Part shown: positions 8,707 through 18,015 of the stretch, piece after piece
Position numbering within the stretch: the stretch's first letter is position 1
Layout: each line of letters opens with the position of its first letter
From: an uncultured Alphaproteobacteria bacterium
Lineage (GTDB): Bacteria > Pseudomonadota > Alphaproteobacteria > RF32 > CAG-239
Length of the DNA: 64,000 nucleotides
Reading direction: 5' to 3'
Assembly (NCBI GenBank): GCA_934277435.1
Contig: CAKQUE010000008.1
Coordinates: forward strand, 1 to 64,000
Translations under genes and position numbers: made by a program
The notes under the pieces: model-generated
Told to the model about the DNA's origin: nothing
Databases searched by the model: none
What the model saw: only the letters and a program-made list of their open reading frames with translations

Positions 8707-8961
8707 ATGAATAAAAATTATAATGAAAATTACGTACGCGAAGCTGCGTATTACAATTGGCAAAACGCAGGTTGCCCTAGTGGTAAAGATGAATATTTTT
8801 GGACAATGGCTATTAACCAACTTTATGGCAATTGCAATTGTTCAAATTCAAGCTCTGCCTGCTCTTGCAAGAAATCTTCTACTAAAACATCTGCAAAATC
8901 AAGCTCTGCAAAATCAAGCTCTGCAAAAACTAGTTCTAGCAGAAAAACATCTAAGAAATAA
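8707..8961 (+). CDS. Small DUF2934-like protein with Lys/Ser/Ala tail
   Basis: An 84-residue protein. Residues 8-38 (YVREAAYYNWQNAGCPSGKD...) look like the DUF2934 helix motif (R-A-Y-x-x-W-x-x-x-G-x-P-x-G), whose function is unknown. A Cys-rich stretch (NCNCSNSSSACSCKK) and a basic tail of repeated KSSSA units follow; such tails often bind nucleic acid, but that is inference. It has its own good promoter, a Shine-Dalgarno site and a strong terminator, so it is a single-gene unit. The short tail repeats at DNA level could vary in number by slippage. Confidence 0.7.
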   Translation: MNKNYNENYVREAAYYNWQNAGCPSGKDEYFWTMAINQLYGNCNCSNSSSACSCKKSSTKTSAKSSSAKSSSAKTSSSRKTSKK

Positions 8962-8978
8962 TTTATATTTATTTTTGC

Positions 8979-9012
8979 AAAAAATACCTGTCGTACGGCA
9001 GGTATTTTTTGT
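8979..9012 (+). terminator. Rho-independent terminator after the DUF2934 gene
   Basis: Stem aaaatacctg / caggtatttt with an 8-base loop followed by a T-run (ttttttg), 20-50 bases after the stop codon. Confidence 0.85.
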
Positions 9013-9129
9013 TTTAAATACAGACATTTTTTTCAAAGTTTTTACTCAAAGATTCCTACTGATTCTCAATAATTTTCGAGTCATTTTTTTCATTTGTACA
9101 AGCGGTTATCCACAACAAATAAAAATTTA

Positions 9130-12100
9130 TCACATTTTCTCCACAATTTTCTGTGCCGTCAAATAGTCAAATTTACCGCTGCCCAGCAACGGCGGCTCTG
9201 CCATATAAACAACCTCTTTCGGACACCACAGTTCACTGATACCCTGCGTTTTGAAGCCACGCTGAATTTCCGGCAGATTTGCCTTGTTTTCAGAAATAAT
9301 CAAAACAAGCTTTTCACCTTTTTTATCATCGGCAATCGACAGCACACCCAGCACCGCATTCGGATATATTTTTTCAAGCGCCTGCTCAACCGATGTCAGA
9401 GATACCATTTCCCCGCCGATTTTAGCAAATCGCTTAGCCCGTCCGCAAATAGAAACAAAACCATCGTCATCAATATTCACAATATCGCCGGTGTCGTACC
9501 AATCATCAGCAGGCTGCAAAACATTTGGCTTATCGGCTTTAATATATCCCATCATCACGTTTTCGGCTTGCAAAAGCAGCTTGCCGCCGTCAGAAACACC
9601 AGAAACTTTTTGCAGTTTATATTTAATTTCCGGCAGGATTCTCCCTACGGTATTTTCCTTATAATACATCGGCGTATTCACGGAAATAACCGGTGACAAT
9701 TCTGTTGTTCCATACCCTTCAAAAATCCGTACGCCAAATTTTTTCATCCATAATTCAGCTGTTCGTTCTTTCAGTTTTTCACCGCCGGCAACAGCAAATC
9801 GTATTGGGAAAAAATCATAAGAATTTGCCATGCGCCCGTAGCCGTATAAAAACGCATCTGTACCGATAATCGCCGTTGCTTGCAAATCATATGCCAGCTC
9901 AGGTATAATGCGATAGTGTAAAGGTGATGGATATAAGCAAACCTTAACCCCTTGCAGCAGAGGCAAAACAGTACCGACAGTCAGCCCAAAAGAATGGAAC
10001 ATCGGCAAAGCGTTGAGGAAAGTGTCTTTAGAATTAAACGGCACGGCCAAACGCAGCTGCAGCACATTTGCTTGAATATTTTTATGCGAAAGCACAACCG
10101 CTTTTGGCAATCCTTCAGAACCAGAAGTAAACAAAATTACCGCCGGTTTATCCGCAGGCAATTTCACGGTTTCGCGGCGAAAATATTTTTTTAAGCCTTT
10201 CAGCTTTGTCAATAAAGATACCTGCCCTGCCAAATCTTCTAGATAAACTATCGTTACACCGGCTTTTTCTGCCGCCGCAACCAAATTATCCAATTTGCCA
10301 ATTTCCACAAATCTGCGAGAACTGATAACCTTGCGCAAACTCACAGTTTTAATACAAGATTCAAACTGCATTGTCCCCATAGAAAAGTTCAGCATAACCG
10401 GTATTTTTCCGGCATATTGCAAAGCAAAAAAACTTATGGCATTAGCCAAGCTGTTTGGCAGCAAAACTCCAATTTTTTCTGCGTTGGCAAATATCTTTTT
10501 ATACACCGAACCCAAAACATAGCTTTTTAACACAAACTGTCCGTAATCCAAAGTTTTTTTCTGCATATCCAAAGCAATTTTATGCTTTGAACCAAACAAT
10601 CTTTCAGCCTGCAACAAACTGTTAAACAAATGCTCATTTTTTGCCGTTGTGCGATAAATCATCGAAGCCATTAAATCATATAATTTCAGCGAAACAGCAT
10701 GACGCTTTTCACGCATAGAAAGTTTGTCAGAAACACTAATTTCGCATGGTGGTAAAACAAACATTTTTATTTTAGGAAACATTTGCGTTTTAACCATCTG
10801 TCCTAAATATGAAAATTTGGAATATTGAGCTCCGTCAATACGCAGCGGCACAATTTTAGCGCCTGTTTTAGCGGCAATAACTCCGGCGCCTTCATATACT
10901 TTCATCAATGAACCTGTAACGCTGATTCTACCTTCCGGAAAAATCATCACCGTTTTATTTTTGTTTACTTCATCAATCAATGTACGTATAGCCAGCGGAT
11001 TTGCCGGATTCAACGGACAAAAATCAACCAAGCCGCTAAAAAGTTTAACATACCACTTTGCTCCCCAATCACTATCTATGGCAAAAGTGATTTTACGCGG
11101 CAAATAAGCAGCTATCAAAACCCCGTCCAGCAAAGAAACATGGTTGGCGATTATGAGTGTCTTACTGCCGGCTTTTTGCAAATTTTGCACCCCCGACAAC
11201 TCAACACGGAAAAACATTTTCAGCAACGAGCGGAATATAGAGCGCACCAAGGCATCAGGCAACAGCATACAAATATAAAAAGCCACACCGGCGCTAATCA
11301 GCGATACAAACAAAAACAACGTGGTGATTCTAAAACCTAATGCTGTTAAAATCACCGCCAAAATAGAGATACCAACCATTCCCAAAGAATTAATAATGTT
11401 ATTTCCGGCTATCACAGAAGCCACATTTTTCTTTGGCGCTTTTTTTTGCATCAACGCATTAAGCGGCACTACATACATACCTCCGCAAAAGGCAAAAAGA
11501 AACAAGAACACGCTCAGCAGCACACCGCGCGGCAACGATAAAAAGTCTAATAATTTCAATGTATTATCCGGCGCTTCAAAACCACAAGAAAGCAAATATA
11601 CGGCAAATGAACAAACACTCAAACCAATGGCGCTGATTGGTACATACACCACGCTGACCTCACCTTTAAGCAATTTGTTGCAAAAAACAGAACCAACGCC
11701 GACACCAACCGAAAATAATACTAAAAACATGGTGACCACGGATTTTTCAGTATTAAAAACTTTACTGCATAAAGGGAATAATTCGGTTAAGAAAAAGACT
11801 CCTAAAATCCAAAACCACGTCGCGCCAATAATTGTGCGGAAAACAATAGGATGTGACCGTATCAGGCTGATATTTTTCTTTATCTGCCGCCCCAAATTAA
11901 AGTCAATTTTCAAATCCGGCTGCACGCCTGTCACCTGCGGAATTTTATACGCCGAAACAACTCCTGCGACAGCGCATATAACTAACAAAAACACACTGGC
12001 ATAAACCGGTAATAACGTACCTAAAACAGAACCTAAAATAATAGAAATATACGTACTGGCCTCAACATAAGCATTGCCGGCAACCAACTCATTTGCTTTT

Positions 12101-12501
12101 AGCAATTGCGGCAGCATCGCATATTTAATCGGTCCAAAAAATGTAGACTGCAACCCCATCAAAAACAGCATAAAAATCAACGGCAGCGGACTATTAAACA
12201 AAAATATAATTCCGGCCCCTATCATTAAAAACAACTCGATAATTTTCAAAATTCTGGTCAATTTTGAACGGCTGTATTTGTCTGCGAGCAGCCCCGCAAA
12301 GGCCGAAAATAAGAAATACGGCAAAATAAAGACACCAGCCGCAAGATTGGCATAAATATTGACTGTTTGCGTATCAGCCATCAGCTTATACGCCACAAAA
12401 ACCATCAATGTGTTTTTGAAAAGATTATCATTAAAAGCCCCTAAAAACTGGGTAGCCAAAAGCGGGAAAAACTTTTTTTCCCGCCAAATTTTATCTGCCA
12501 T
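9130..12501 (-). CDS. aas: LplT-Aas fusion: lysophospholipid transporter / acyltransferase / acyl-ACP synthetase
   Basis: A 1123-residue three-part protein. Residues about 1-410 form a 12-helix MFS transporter like LplT (lysophospholipid flippase, LATQFLGAFNDNLFKN). Residues about 430-610 form a PlsC-type acyltransferase with IANHVSLLD and FPEGR motifs. Residues about 640-1123 form an AMP-forming acyl-ACP synthetase with the LFTSGSEGLPKAV loop and the YDTGDIV motif. Together they bring lysophosphatidylethanolamine inward, activate a fatty acid on ACP and re-acylate the lipid. In E. coli these are two genes, lplT and aas; fused versions are known. It ends 16 bases before the autotransporter start upstream, so both could share a transcript. 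Confidence 0.92.
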   Translation of the reverse strand: MADKIWREKKFFPLLATQFLGAFNDNLFKNTLMVFVAYKLMADTQTVNIYANLAAGVFILPYFLFSAFAGLLADKYSRSKLTRILKIIELFLMIGAGIIFLFNSPLPLIFMLFLMGLQSTFFGPIKYAMLPQLLKANELVAGNAYVEASTYISIILGSVLGTLLPVYASVFLLVICAVAGVVSAYKIPQVTGVQPDLKIDFNLGRQIKKNISLIRSHPIVFRTIIGATWFWILGVFFLTELFPLCSKVFNTEKSVVTMFLVLFSVGVGVGSVFCNKLLKGEVSVVYVPISAIGLSVCSFAVYLLSCGFEAPDNTLKLLDFLSLPRGVLLSVFLFLFAFCGGMYVVPLNALMQKKAPKKNVASVIAGNNIINSLGMVGISILAVILTALGFRITTLFLFVSLISAGVAFYICMLLPDALVRSIFRSLLKMFFRVELSGVQNLQKAGSKTLIIANHVSLLDGVLIAAYLPRKITFAIDSDWGAKWYVKLFSGLVDFCPLNPANPLAIRTLIDEVNKNKTVMIFPEGRISVTGSLMKVYEGAGVIAAKTGAKIVPLRIDGAQYSKFSYLGQMVKTQMFPKIKMFVLPPCEISVSDKLSMREKRHAVSLKLYDLMASMIYRTTAKNEHLFNSLLQAERLFGSKHKIALDMQKKTLDYGQFVLKSYVLGSVYKKIFANAEKIGVLLPNSLANAISFFALQYAGKIPVMLNFSMGTMQFESCIKTVSLRKVISSRRFVEIGKLDNLVAAAEKAGVTIVYLEDLAGQVSLLTKLKGLKKYFRRETVKLPADKPAVILFTSGSEGLPKAVVLSHKNIQANVLQLRLAVPFNSKDTFLNALPMFHSFGLTVGTVLPLLQGVKVCLYPSPLHYRIIPELAYDLQATAIIGTDAFLYGYGRMANSYDFFPIRFAVAGGEKLKERTAELWMKKFGVRIFEGYGTTELSPVISVNTPMYYKENTVGRILPEIKYKLQKVSGVSDGGKLLLQAENVMMGYIKADKPNVLQPADDWYDTGDIVNIDDDGFVSICGRAKRFAKIGGEMVSLTSVEQALEKIYPNAVLGVLSIADDKKGEKLVLIISENKANLPEIQRGFKTQGISELWCPKEVVYMAEPPLLGSGKFDYLTAQKIVEKM

Positions 12502-12516
12502 AAGTCCACCTTTTGT

Positions 12517-15500
12517 TTAGTTAAAATTCCAATTCAAGCCCATTAGCGCACGATAATCATTTGCCTGTTTTTGATGTTCTGGATTGATTCTCACATCAAA
12601 TTCAGAACGCACGCTCAAACTTTCGTTAAAATCATGGCTTGCATACATCGTCAATTTATATTCTCGGGCTTCTGGTTTCAAAGCTGCTTTATAACGATTG
12701 AAATACACTTCATCAGAATAATTGTCACGTCCTTGCGGAAAGTTTACTGATAAAGTACCGTCAACAACCCGCAGCGGAGAAGACACTCCAAAACCAAATT
12801 CTGTTTGCTTGCTTACCTTGTAGTTAGCGTCAAAAGCAAAACTTTCGCTGGTCAAAGCCGAGGTTTCGAGCAAATTAGAAGCAAAGGATTGACCTTGAGT
12901 GTACCCTCTATAATAGCTTCCGCTCAAAGTCAAACGAGGACTAACAAACCAAGACGCTTTAACACCGGTATTATATGTGCTGCTGTCTTGAGTGTTAAAA
13001 GCGCCATTGCCGTTCAAACCTAATGCAGCCGCTTCCTCATATAGCAAACCATTCATTAAACTAAAGCCAAATTTTTCGCCCTTGTGCAGCTGTAGCTCCG
13101 AATTTAGCGCATATGCTTGTTTTTTGAATGAACTATCCTGATAACTGCTGTCGCCGTCATATAAACCATTGCGGCCGGTAACTGCCTCAAATTTCAGACC
13201 TGCGTTTTTACTAAAAGCAAAAGTGTTGTACACACCATACGCATTTTGAAAAGCCATAAACGGATTCTTTGTTGCCGCAGCAAAAGAACCGCCGTTTTCA
13301 TACTTAGTATTTTCACTAAAATAAAAGCCCGACTTTGAGTTACCATTCTGATAATCAGCTTGCATAAATCCAAGACCGTTACCCTTGATACTTCCAGCGC
13401 TGCCGCTATAGGTAAAGCTCAATCCGCCTTGCTGAACATTGGTTGTTTTGGCTGATTTTGCTATTTGATAAACATCATTTTTCAAATTTTTATATCCGCC
13501 ATGTGTCACCGAAATGTAATTGGCTGTAGACATAGCAAACGGACGCGCATATTTATCAAACGCCGTCACCGTTTTTGGCAAGGCTTTTTGCATTGCATTT
13601 TTAAATGTTGACGGAACATTCAAATGAGTCTGGCTAAGATTTAACATTCCATCAGATAAACTGCTGCCAGCTGCGGTTGTTATGCCGTTATTTGAAATAT
13701 AAGTATTTACGGCAGCTCCCAAATCCAATAAACCTGCCCCATATTTTTCTGCAGTATAGCCGTCGGAAGCATTATTCTTATTTGCAGTTTCCAACATCAA
13801 AGAAATTATTTCTTGTGAAGACATATACGGATAAGCGCCTTTCAAAAAGGCATAACTTCCGCTAACAACTGGAGCAGCCTGAGAAGTTCCAGCCAAGCCC
13901 ACATATTCATAAGTGCTGCCAGGCTGTCCTACGCTGTTAATCACCGCCTTAGTGACTTTATCATTTCCATCGCCCCCAGGAGCAGTAATGCAATAACCTT
14001 TAGTAACACCGCATTGGTTAGAAAATTCAGATAATTTATATGACTCTAACTTATTTCCGTTCATAGTCACATCAGCAGCTACAACTACCAACATTTGCAA
14101 ATCAGAATATCTTTTTTCCAACAATTTTAAGCCTGCACGTAAATTTGGCTGAGTTTTAGCACTATTGCCGGCAGCTTTTATCAAAACCATACCATCTTTA
14201 TATGTTATTCCGGTCACGCTGTTCGTCTTATCTTCATAATGAGCAATAATATTATCATAAGCTTTCAGCTCATCTGTATCAATTAAATTAATATTATCAT
14301 TGATTTTTGAAGCGTTTATATCATCTGTAGTATCAAGCCCAAAGCTCATATTAACTACAGAAACACCATCTGCCAACAGCTTATTCAAAGGATCAGCCAA
14401 ACTAGACATTAAATCCCAACGAACAGCCGTAATTGTCGTATTGGCACCGGCCACGCCCATATTGCCTTTACCATCAATGTTCGCACCGATAATTCCGGCA
14501 ACATTCGAGCCATGTAAAACACCACCTAAATTTCCAAGCTTTACATTTGTTAAATTTGGATAAAAATAATACTGCAGCTTGTCCCAATCATAATTTTGAG
14601 CATAACTAGCTGCCCAGCGATTATAGCAAATTTCCGCAGTATCTCCGCTTTTACACCCCATATATCTCGATATCTTACTTTTTCCGTTTGCATCTGAAAG
14701 CTGCACTTTGAGAGAACAACTATCATCGGAGCATTGTACTTTTTCAGAAGCGTCATAAGTCCAGCAATTTGTAGTATCACCGGCTAAACACGGCCCATAA
14801 TCAAAATTGTATCCGCTTACCTTAGAGCCCTCGCCCACAGCAAATTCCGAATGATTTCCCCATACGCCGGAATCTATCACTCCGACATTTACATTTTTCA
14901 GTTTGGCCGCAAAATTTCCATTGCTGTCAGTTCCATAAAAATGTTTATAGGCTTCGGCAGCATTTATAGCGCCCAAATAATTTACAGTAGAACTACCTAC
15001 AAACTGAATATTGTCGTCTGAATATTCTTTATTATTTTCAAAATATGAATCATCTAACTGTTTTACAATCTCACCATAAGTATTAGTCACCGGTTCAAGT
15101 TTGGTATTCCAATCACGAGAAGAATCCGTTGAACCATTATTTCCAGGAGTATAATCTACATTTGAACCACTGCCGCTATCATCACCGCTGCCAGTTTCAC
15201 TGGAACTACCGCCGCTACCCCCATCAGAAAAAGCAAACAGTCCGGCCACACTGGCACCCAAAAGTGTCAAACCGCCATATTTTAAATACTTGTTTTTCAA
15301 ATCCGTTCTATAGATTTTCTCGGCAGTTTCCATACAAGGAGCTTTATCATCAGCCCCATATTTATACAACAGATTATATGCATCATCATCGCCTTTGCTT
15401 TTAGCGCGACATAAGGCTGATAATCCACGCTCATCGGTAATATCGATAGAATATCCCAAATTTAGCAGCTGCTGAATTTTTTGTGGCTTATTTTCTAGAG

Positions 15501-15633
15501 CAGCACGATAAAAAGCATCTTGAATAGAACTATTAAAACGCGGCGGTATCACCGTTGCCGACCTTGCTTGAGGTGCACATAAAACTCCTGTCAATGCCAA
15601 AATTGTAAAATATTTGCGTGTATTCATGGTCAT
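12517..15633 (-). CDS. Subtilisin-like (S8) serine protease autotransporter with N-terminal ankyrin-like region
   Basis: A 1038-residue secreted protease. A signal peptide (to about residue 25, APQARS) is followed by ankyrin-like helices (about 35-100: AFYRAALENKPQKIQQLLNLGYSID), a hydrophobic stretch (about 115-140) and a Gly/Ser linker. The S8 domain has Asp254 (VGVIDSGVWG), His374 (VLHGSNVAGI) and Ser584 (AGTSQAAPVVSG). The last 300 or so residues form an autotransporter beta-barrel ending LNWNFN. It should be exported by the Sec system, insert its barrel in the outer membrane and display or release the protease. Ankyrin repeats and a second hydrophobic segment before the protease are unusual. 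Substrate unknown. Confidence 0.9.
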   Translation of the reverse strand: MTMNTRKYFTILALTGVLCAPQARSATVIPPRFNSSIQDAFYRAALENKPQKIQQLLNLGYSIDITDERGLSALCRAKSKGDDDAYNLLYKYGADDKAPCMETAEKIYRTDLKNKYLKYGGLTLLGASVAGLFAFSDGGSGGSSSETGSGDDSGSGSNVDYTPGNNGSTDSSRDWNTKLEPVTNTYGEIVKQLDDSYFENNKEYSDDNIQFVGSSTVNYLGAINAAEAYKHFYGTDSNGNFAAKLKNVNVGVIDSGVWGNHSEFAVGEGSKVSGYNFDYGPCLAGDTTNCWTYDASEKVQCSDDSCSLKVQLSDANGKSKISRYMGCKSGDTAEICYNRWAASYAQNYDWDKLQYYFYPNLTNVKLGNLGGVLHGSNVAGIIGANIDGKGNMGVAGANTTITAVRWDLMSSLADPLNKLLADGVSVVNMSFGLDTTDDINASKINDNINLIDTDELKAYDNIIAHYEDKTNSVTGITYKDGMVLIKAAGNSAKTQPNLRAGLKLLEKRYSDLQMLVVVAADVTMNGNKLESYKLSEFSNQCGVTKGYCITAPGGDGNDKVTKAVINSVGQPGSTYEYVGLAGTSQAAPVVSGSYAFLKGAYPYMSSQEIISLMLETANKNNASDGYTAEKYGAGLLDLGAAVNTYISNNGITTAAGSSLSDGMLNLSQTHLNVPSTFKNAMQKALPKTVTAFDKYARPFAMSTANYISVTHGGYKNLKNDVYQIAKSAKTTNVQQGGLSFTYSGSAGSIKGNGLGFMQADYQNGNSKSGFYFSENTKYENGGSFAAATKNPFMAFQNAYGVYNTFAFSKNAGLKFEAVTGRNGLYDGDSSYQDSSFKKQAYALNSELQLHKGEKFGFSLMNGLLYEEAAALGLNGNGAFNTQDSSTYNTGVKASWFVSPRLTLSGSYYRGYTQGQSFASNLLETSALTSESFAFDANYKVSKQTEFGFGVSSPLRVVDGTLSVNFPQGRDNYSDEVYFNRYKAALKPEAREYKLTMYASHDFNESLSVRSEFDVRINPEHQKQANDYRALMGLNWNFN

Positions 15634-15719
15634 ATCCTTATATTTATTTTTGCCAAGTGTATACCTAAGGTTTAAAAAAAAGATTAAAAAAAATCTGTTA
15701 TTTCGCTAAAATATAACAA

Positions 15720-15748
15720 TTGACTTTTGTTGTTAAAAAAGTTAGCTT
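15720..15748 (+). promoter_or_regulatory. Promoter for psd
   Basis: TTGACT (15720-15725), 17-bp spacer, TAGCTT (15743-15748), then an AAGGAG ribosome site before the ATG at 15776. The same spacing and the same -10 hexamer occur before ruvX. Confidence 0.55.
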
Positions 15749-15775
15749 TAATAAGTAATTAACAAGGAGCAAAAA

Positions 15776-16624
15776 ATGAATCGCATAAAGTTAAAAGCAG
15801 ACAGCCAGTATCTTATTCCCAAACATTTGCTAACCCGTTTGGTCGGTTTTTTTGCCGGCGCTAAAATGGGCGGTTTAACCACAGCAATGATAAATAGCTT
15901 TATCAAACATTACAAAGTTAACACCAAGGAAATTATTGGCAAACCGGAAGAATACAAAACTTTTAACGATTTTTTTGCCCGTCAAATTCAGCCGGACGCA
16001 CGTCCTATCAACATGACAGACAATGTGTTGGTTTTTCCGGCAGATGGTAAAATAAGCCAATTCGGCGCTATTGAAGATAAATTTATGCTGCAGGCAAAAA
16101 ATCACTATTACACCGTAAACGCCTTGCTTGCCAATAGTCCGGAAGCCAAACTTTTTCAAAACGGAGATTTTATTACCACATATCTTTCTCCCAAAGACTA
16201 TCACCGTGTACATATTCCTTTTGACGGCACTCTGACAAAAATGATTCATGTTCCCGGAGACTTATTTTCGGTCAATAAATTCAATGCCGAACACATTCCG
16301 GAGCTTTTTGCCCGCAACGAACGCGTTATTTGTTTTTTTGATACTTCAATCGGCAAAATGGCTGTCGTTTTGGTGGGAGCAACTATTGTCCGCAGTATTT
16401 CTACCGTTTGGTCAGGAGTTGTTGCTCCTAGCAAGAACAAAGATATCAGCGTGTATGATTATACCGATAACAACAAGAGTTTTACTAAAGGTGTGGAAAT
16501 CGGCAAATTTTTTATGGGAAGCACAGTTATCTGCCTGTTTGAAAAAAATAAAATCAAATTCAATGAAGATATGTTGGCTGGTCAGCCTACCCGCGTTGGC
16601 ATGGCAATGGCCGAAGTAAAATAG
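15776..16624 (+). CDS. psd: Phosphatidylserine decarboxylase proenzyme
   Basis: A 282-residue proenzyme that decarboxylates phosphatidylserine to phosphatidylethanolamine at the inner membrane. The self-cleavage motif is MGST, with Ser249 becoming the pyruvoyl group after cleavage at Gly248-Ser249. DYHRVHIPFDGTL carries the conserved His region, and FPADGKIS is typical of the family. Length fits the long bacterial Psd type (E. coli class). It is preceded by its own promoter and followed by a bidirectional terminator shared with fucO, so it is a single-gene transcript. Together with Aas it points to a PE-based membrane. Confidence 0.95.
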   Translation: MNRIKLKADSQYLIPKHLLTRLVGFFAGAKMGGLTTAMINSFIKHYKVNTKEIIGKPEEYKTFNDFFARQIQPDARPINMTDNVLVFPADGKISQFGAIEDKFMLQAKNHYYTVNALLANSPEAKLFQNGDFITTYLSPKDYHRVHIPFDGTLTKMIHVPGDLFSVNKFNAEHIPELFARNERVICFFDTSIGKMAVVLVGATIVRSISTVWSGVVAPSKNKDISVYDYTDNNKSFTKGVEIGKFFMGSTVICLFEKNKIKFNEDMLAGQPTRVGMAMAEVK

Positions 16625-16661
16625 TTTTACACAGCATTTATTTGAAATTACCCCTCCAAAA

Positions 16662-16692
16662 AAACACCGTCCTATTTTTATAGAACGGTGCG
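16662..16692. terminator. Bidirectional terminator between psd and fucO
   Basis: The near-palindrome caccgtcctat / atagaacggtg with an A/T loop lies between two convergent genes and can end both transcripts. Confidence 0.7.
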
Positions 16693-16715
16693 AGGTGTCT
16701 AGGTTTTGTTACGAA

Positions 16716-17879
16716 TTATTTGCCGTAAAATGCTTTTTTATAAACTTCCAAAACCAATTCTTTGCTGCAAGGACGAGGATTGCCGCCGGTGCAAACATCG
16801 GCCATGGCTGCATCTGACAACGCTTCCAAATCTTCTTCTTTAACATTGATATCTCTTAATGTTTCCGGAATATTTACGTCTTTTTTAAGCTGTTTCACAG
16901 CTTCAATAGCAGCCTTGCGATATTCTTCCTGCGACATTTTATCAACGCCTTTAACCCCCATTGCGCGAGCAATTTCGCGGAATTTTTCACCGGTATACGG
17001 AGCATTAAATTCCATAACATATGGCAATAAAACTGCGTTAGCCACACCATGCGGAGTGTTATAAAACGCGCTGAGCGGGTGCGCCATGCCATGAACAACA
17101 CCCAAACCAACATTAGAAAATGCCATACCAGTCATATATTGACCAAGCGCCATATCTTCACGGCCTTTCGGGTCATTTTCCACAGCTTTACGCAGCGAAC
17201 GAGAGATAATTTCAATAGCTTTCAGGTTCAAAGTATCGGCCAACTCCCATGAAGCCAAAGTTGTGTAGCCTTCAATGGCGTGTGTCAAAGCGTCCATACC
17301 CGTAGCCGCAGTCAATCCTTTTGGCATAGAAGACATCATCTCAGGGTCCACGATTGCCACAACCGGAATATCATGCGGGTCAACACAAACAAATTTGCGG
17401 CGTTTTTCTTCATCGGTAATCACATAGTTGATAGTGGTTTCGGCAGCAGTGCCGGCAGTGGTGGCAATGGCAATAACCGGAACGCTCTTATGCTTGGTCG
17501 GAGCTACACCTTCCAAAGAAACAACATCGGCAAATTCCGGATTGTTGATGATTATACCAATACCTTTGGCTGTGTCTTGCGGAGAACCGCCGCCAATAGC
17601 AATCATATAATCGGCTCCGGCTTTTTTAAAAGCCTCAACGCCGTCTTTAACCACAGTTACACTCGGATTGGCTTTTACTTTGTCATAAATTGCATAAGCC
17701 ATATTGTTTTTATCCAGCAAGTCGGTAATTTTTTTCACCACACCGAATTTTACCAAATCGGCATCGGTGACGATTAGTGCTTTTTTAAAGCCGCGGGCTT
17801 TAGCCTCGGTAATTACTTCATCTTTAGCCCCAAATCCGTGATAGCTGGTTTCATTTAACATAAAACGTTTTGCAGTCAT
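16716..17879 (-). CDS. fucO: Lactaldehyde reductase (iron-containing alcohol dehydrogenase, FucO type)
   Basis: A 387-residue group III alcohol dehydrogenase. It is closely similar to E. coli FucO along its length, including IGGGSPQDTAKGIGI for NAD binding, TTAGTAAETTINYVITDEE and the metal-binding set D-x3-H in GMDALTHAIEG plus GMAHPLSAFYNTPHG. It would reduce lactaldehyde to 1,2-propanediol with NADH during fermentation of fucose or rhamnose; related aldehydes are also possible. No fuc or rha genes are nearby, so the physiological substrate is uncertain. It stands alone between psd and tolB. Confidence 0.9.
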   Translation of the reverse strand: MTAKRFMLNETSYHGFGAKDEVITEAKARGFKKALIVTDADLVKFGVVKKITDLLDKNNMAYAIYDKVKANPSVTVVKDGVEAFKKAGADYMIAIGGGSPQDTAKGIGIIINNPEFADVVSLEGVAPTKHKSVPVIAIATTAGTAAETTINYVITDEEKRRKFVCVDPHDIPVVAIVDPEMMSSMPKGLTAATGMDALTHAIEGYTTLASWELADTLNLKAIEIISRSLRKAVENDPKGREDMALGQYMTGMAFSNVGLGVVHGMAHPLSAFYNTPHGVANAVLLPYVMEFNAPYTGEKFREIARAMGVKGVDKMSQEEYRKAAIEAVKQLKKDVNIPETLRDINVKEEDLEALSDAAMADVCTGGNPRPCSKELVLEVYKKAFYGK

Positions 17880-17964
17880 AGTTGATTCCTTTCATAAAAA
17901 TTATTAAATCCTTATGTTTTAAATATATAGCAAAAATTGTTTAGCAACAGGTTAATTTTACAGC

Positions 17965-17998
17965 AAAAAAGCGGCTCATTCAGAACCGCTTTTTCTAT
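17965..17998 (-). terminator. Terminator after tolB
   Basis: Stem aagcgg / ccgctt with T-runs on both sides (gcaaaaaagcgg ... ccgctttttc), just past the tolB stop at 18016. Read on the minus strand it ends in a run of six T. Confidence 0.8.
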
Positions 17999-18015
17999 GT
18001 CGTTTTACGTTATTT

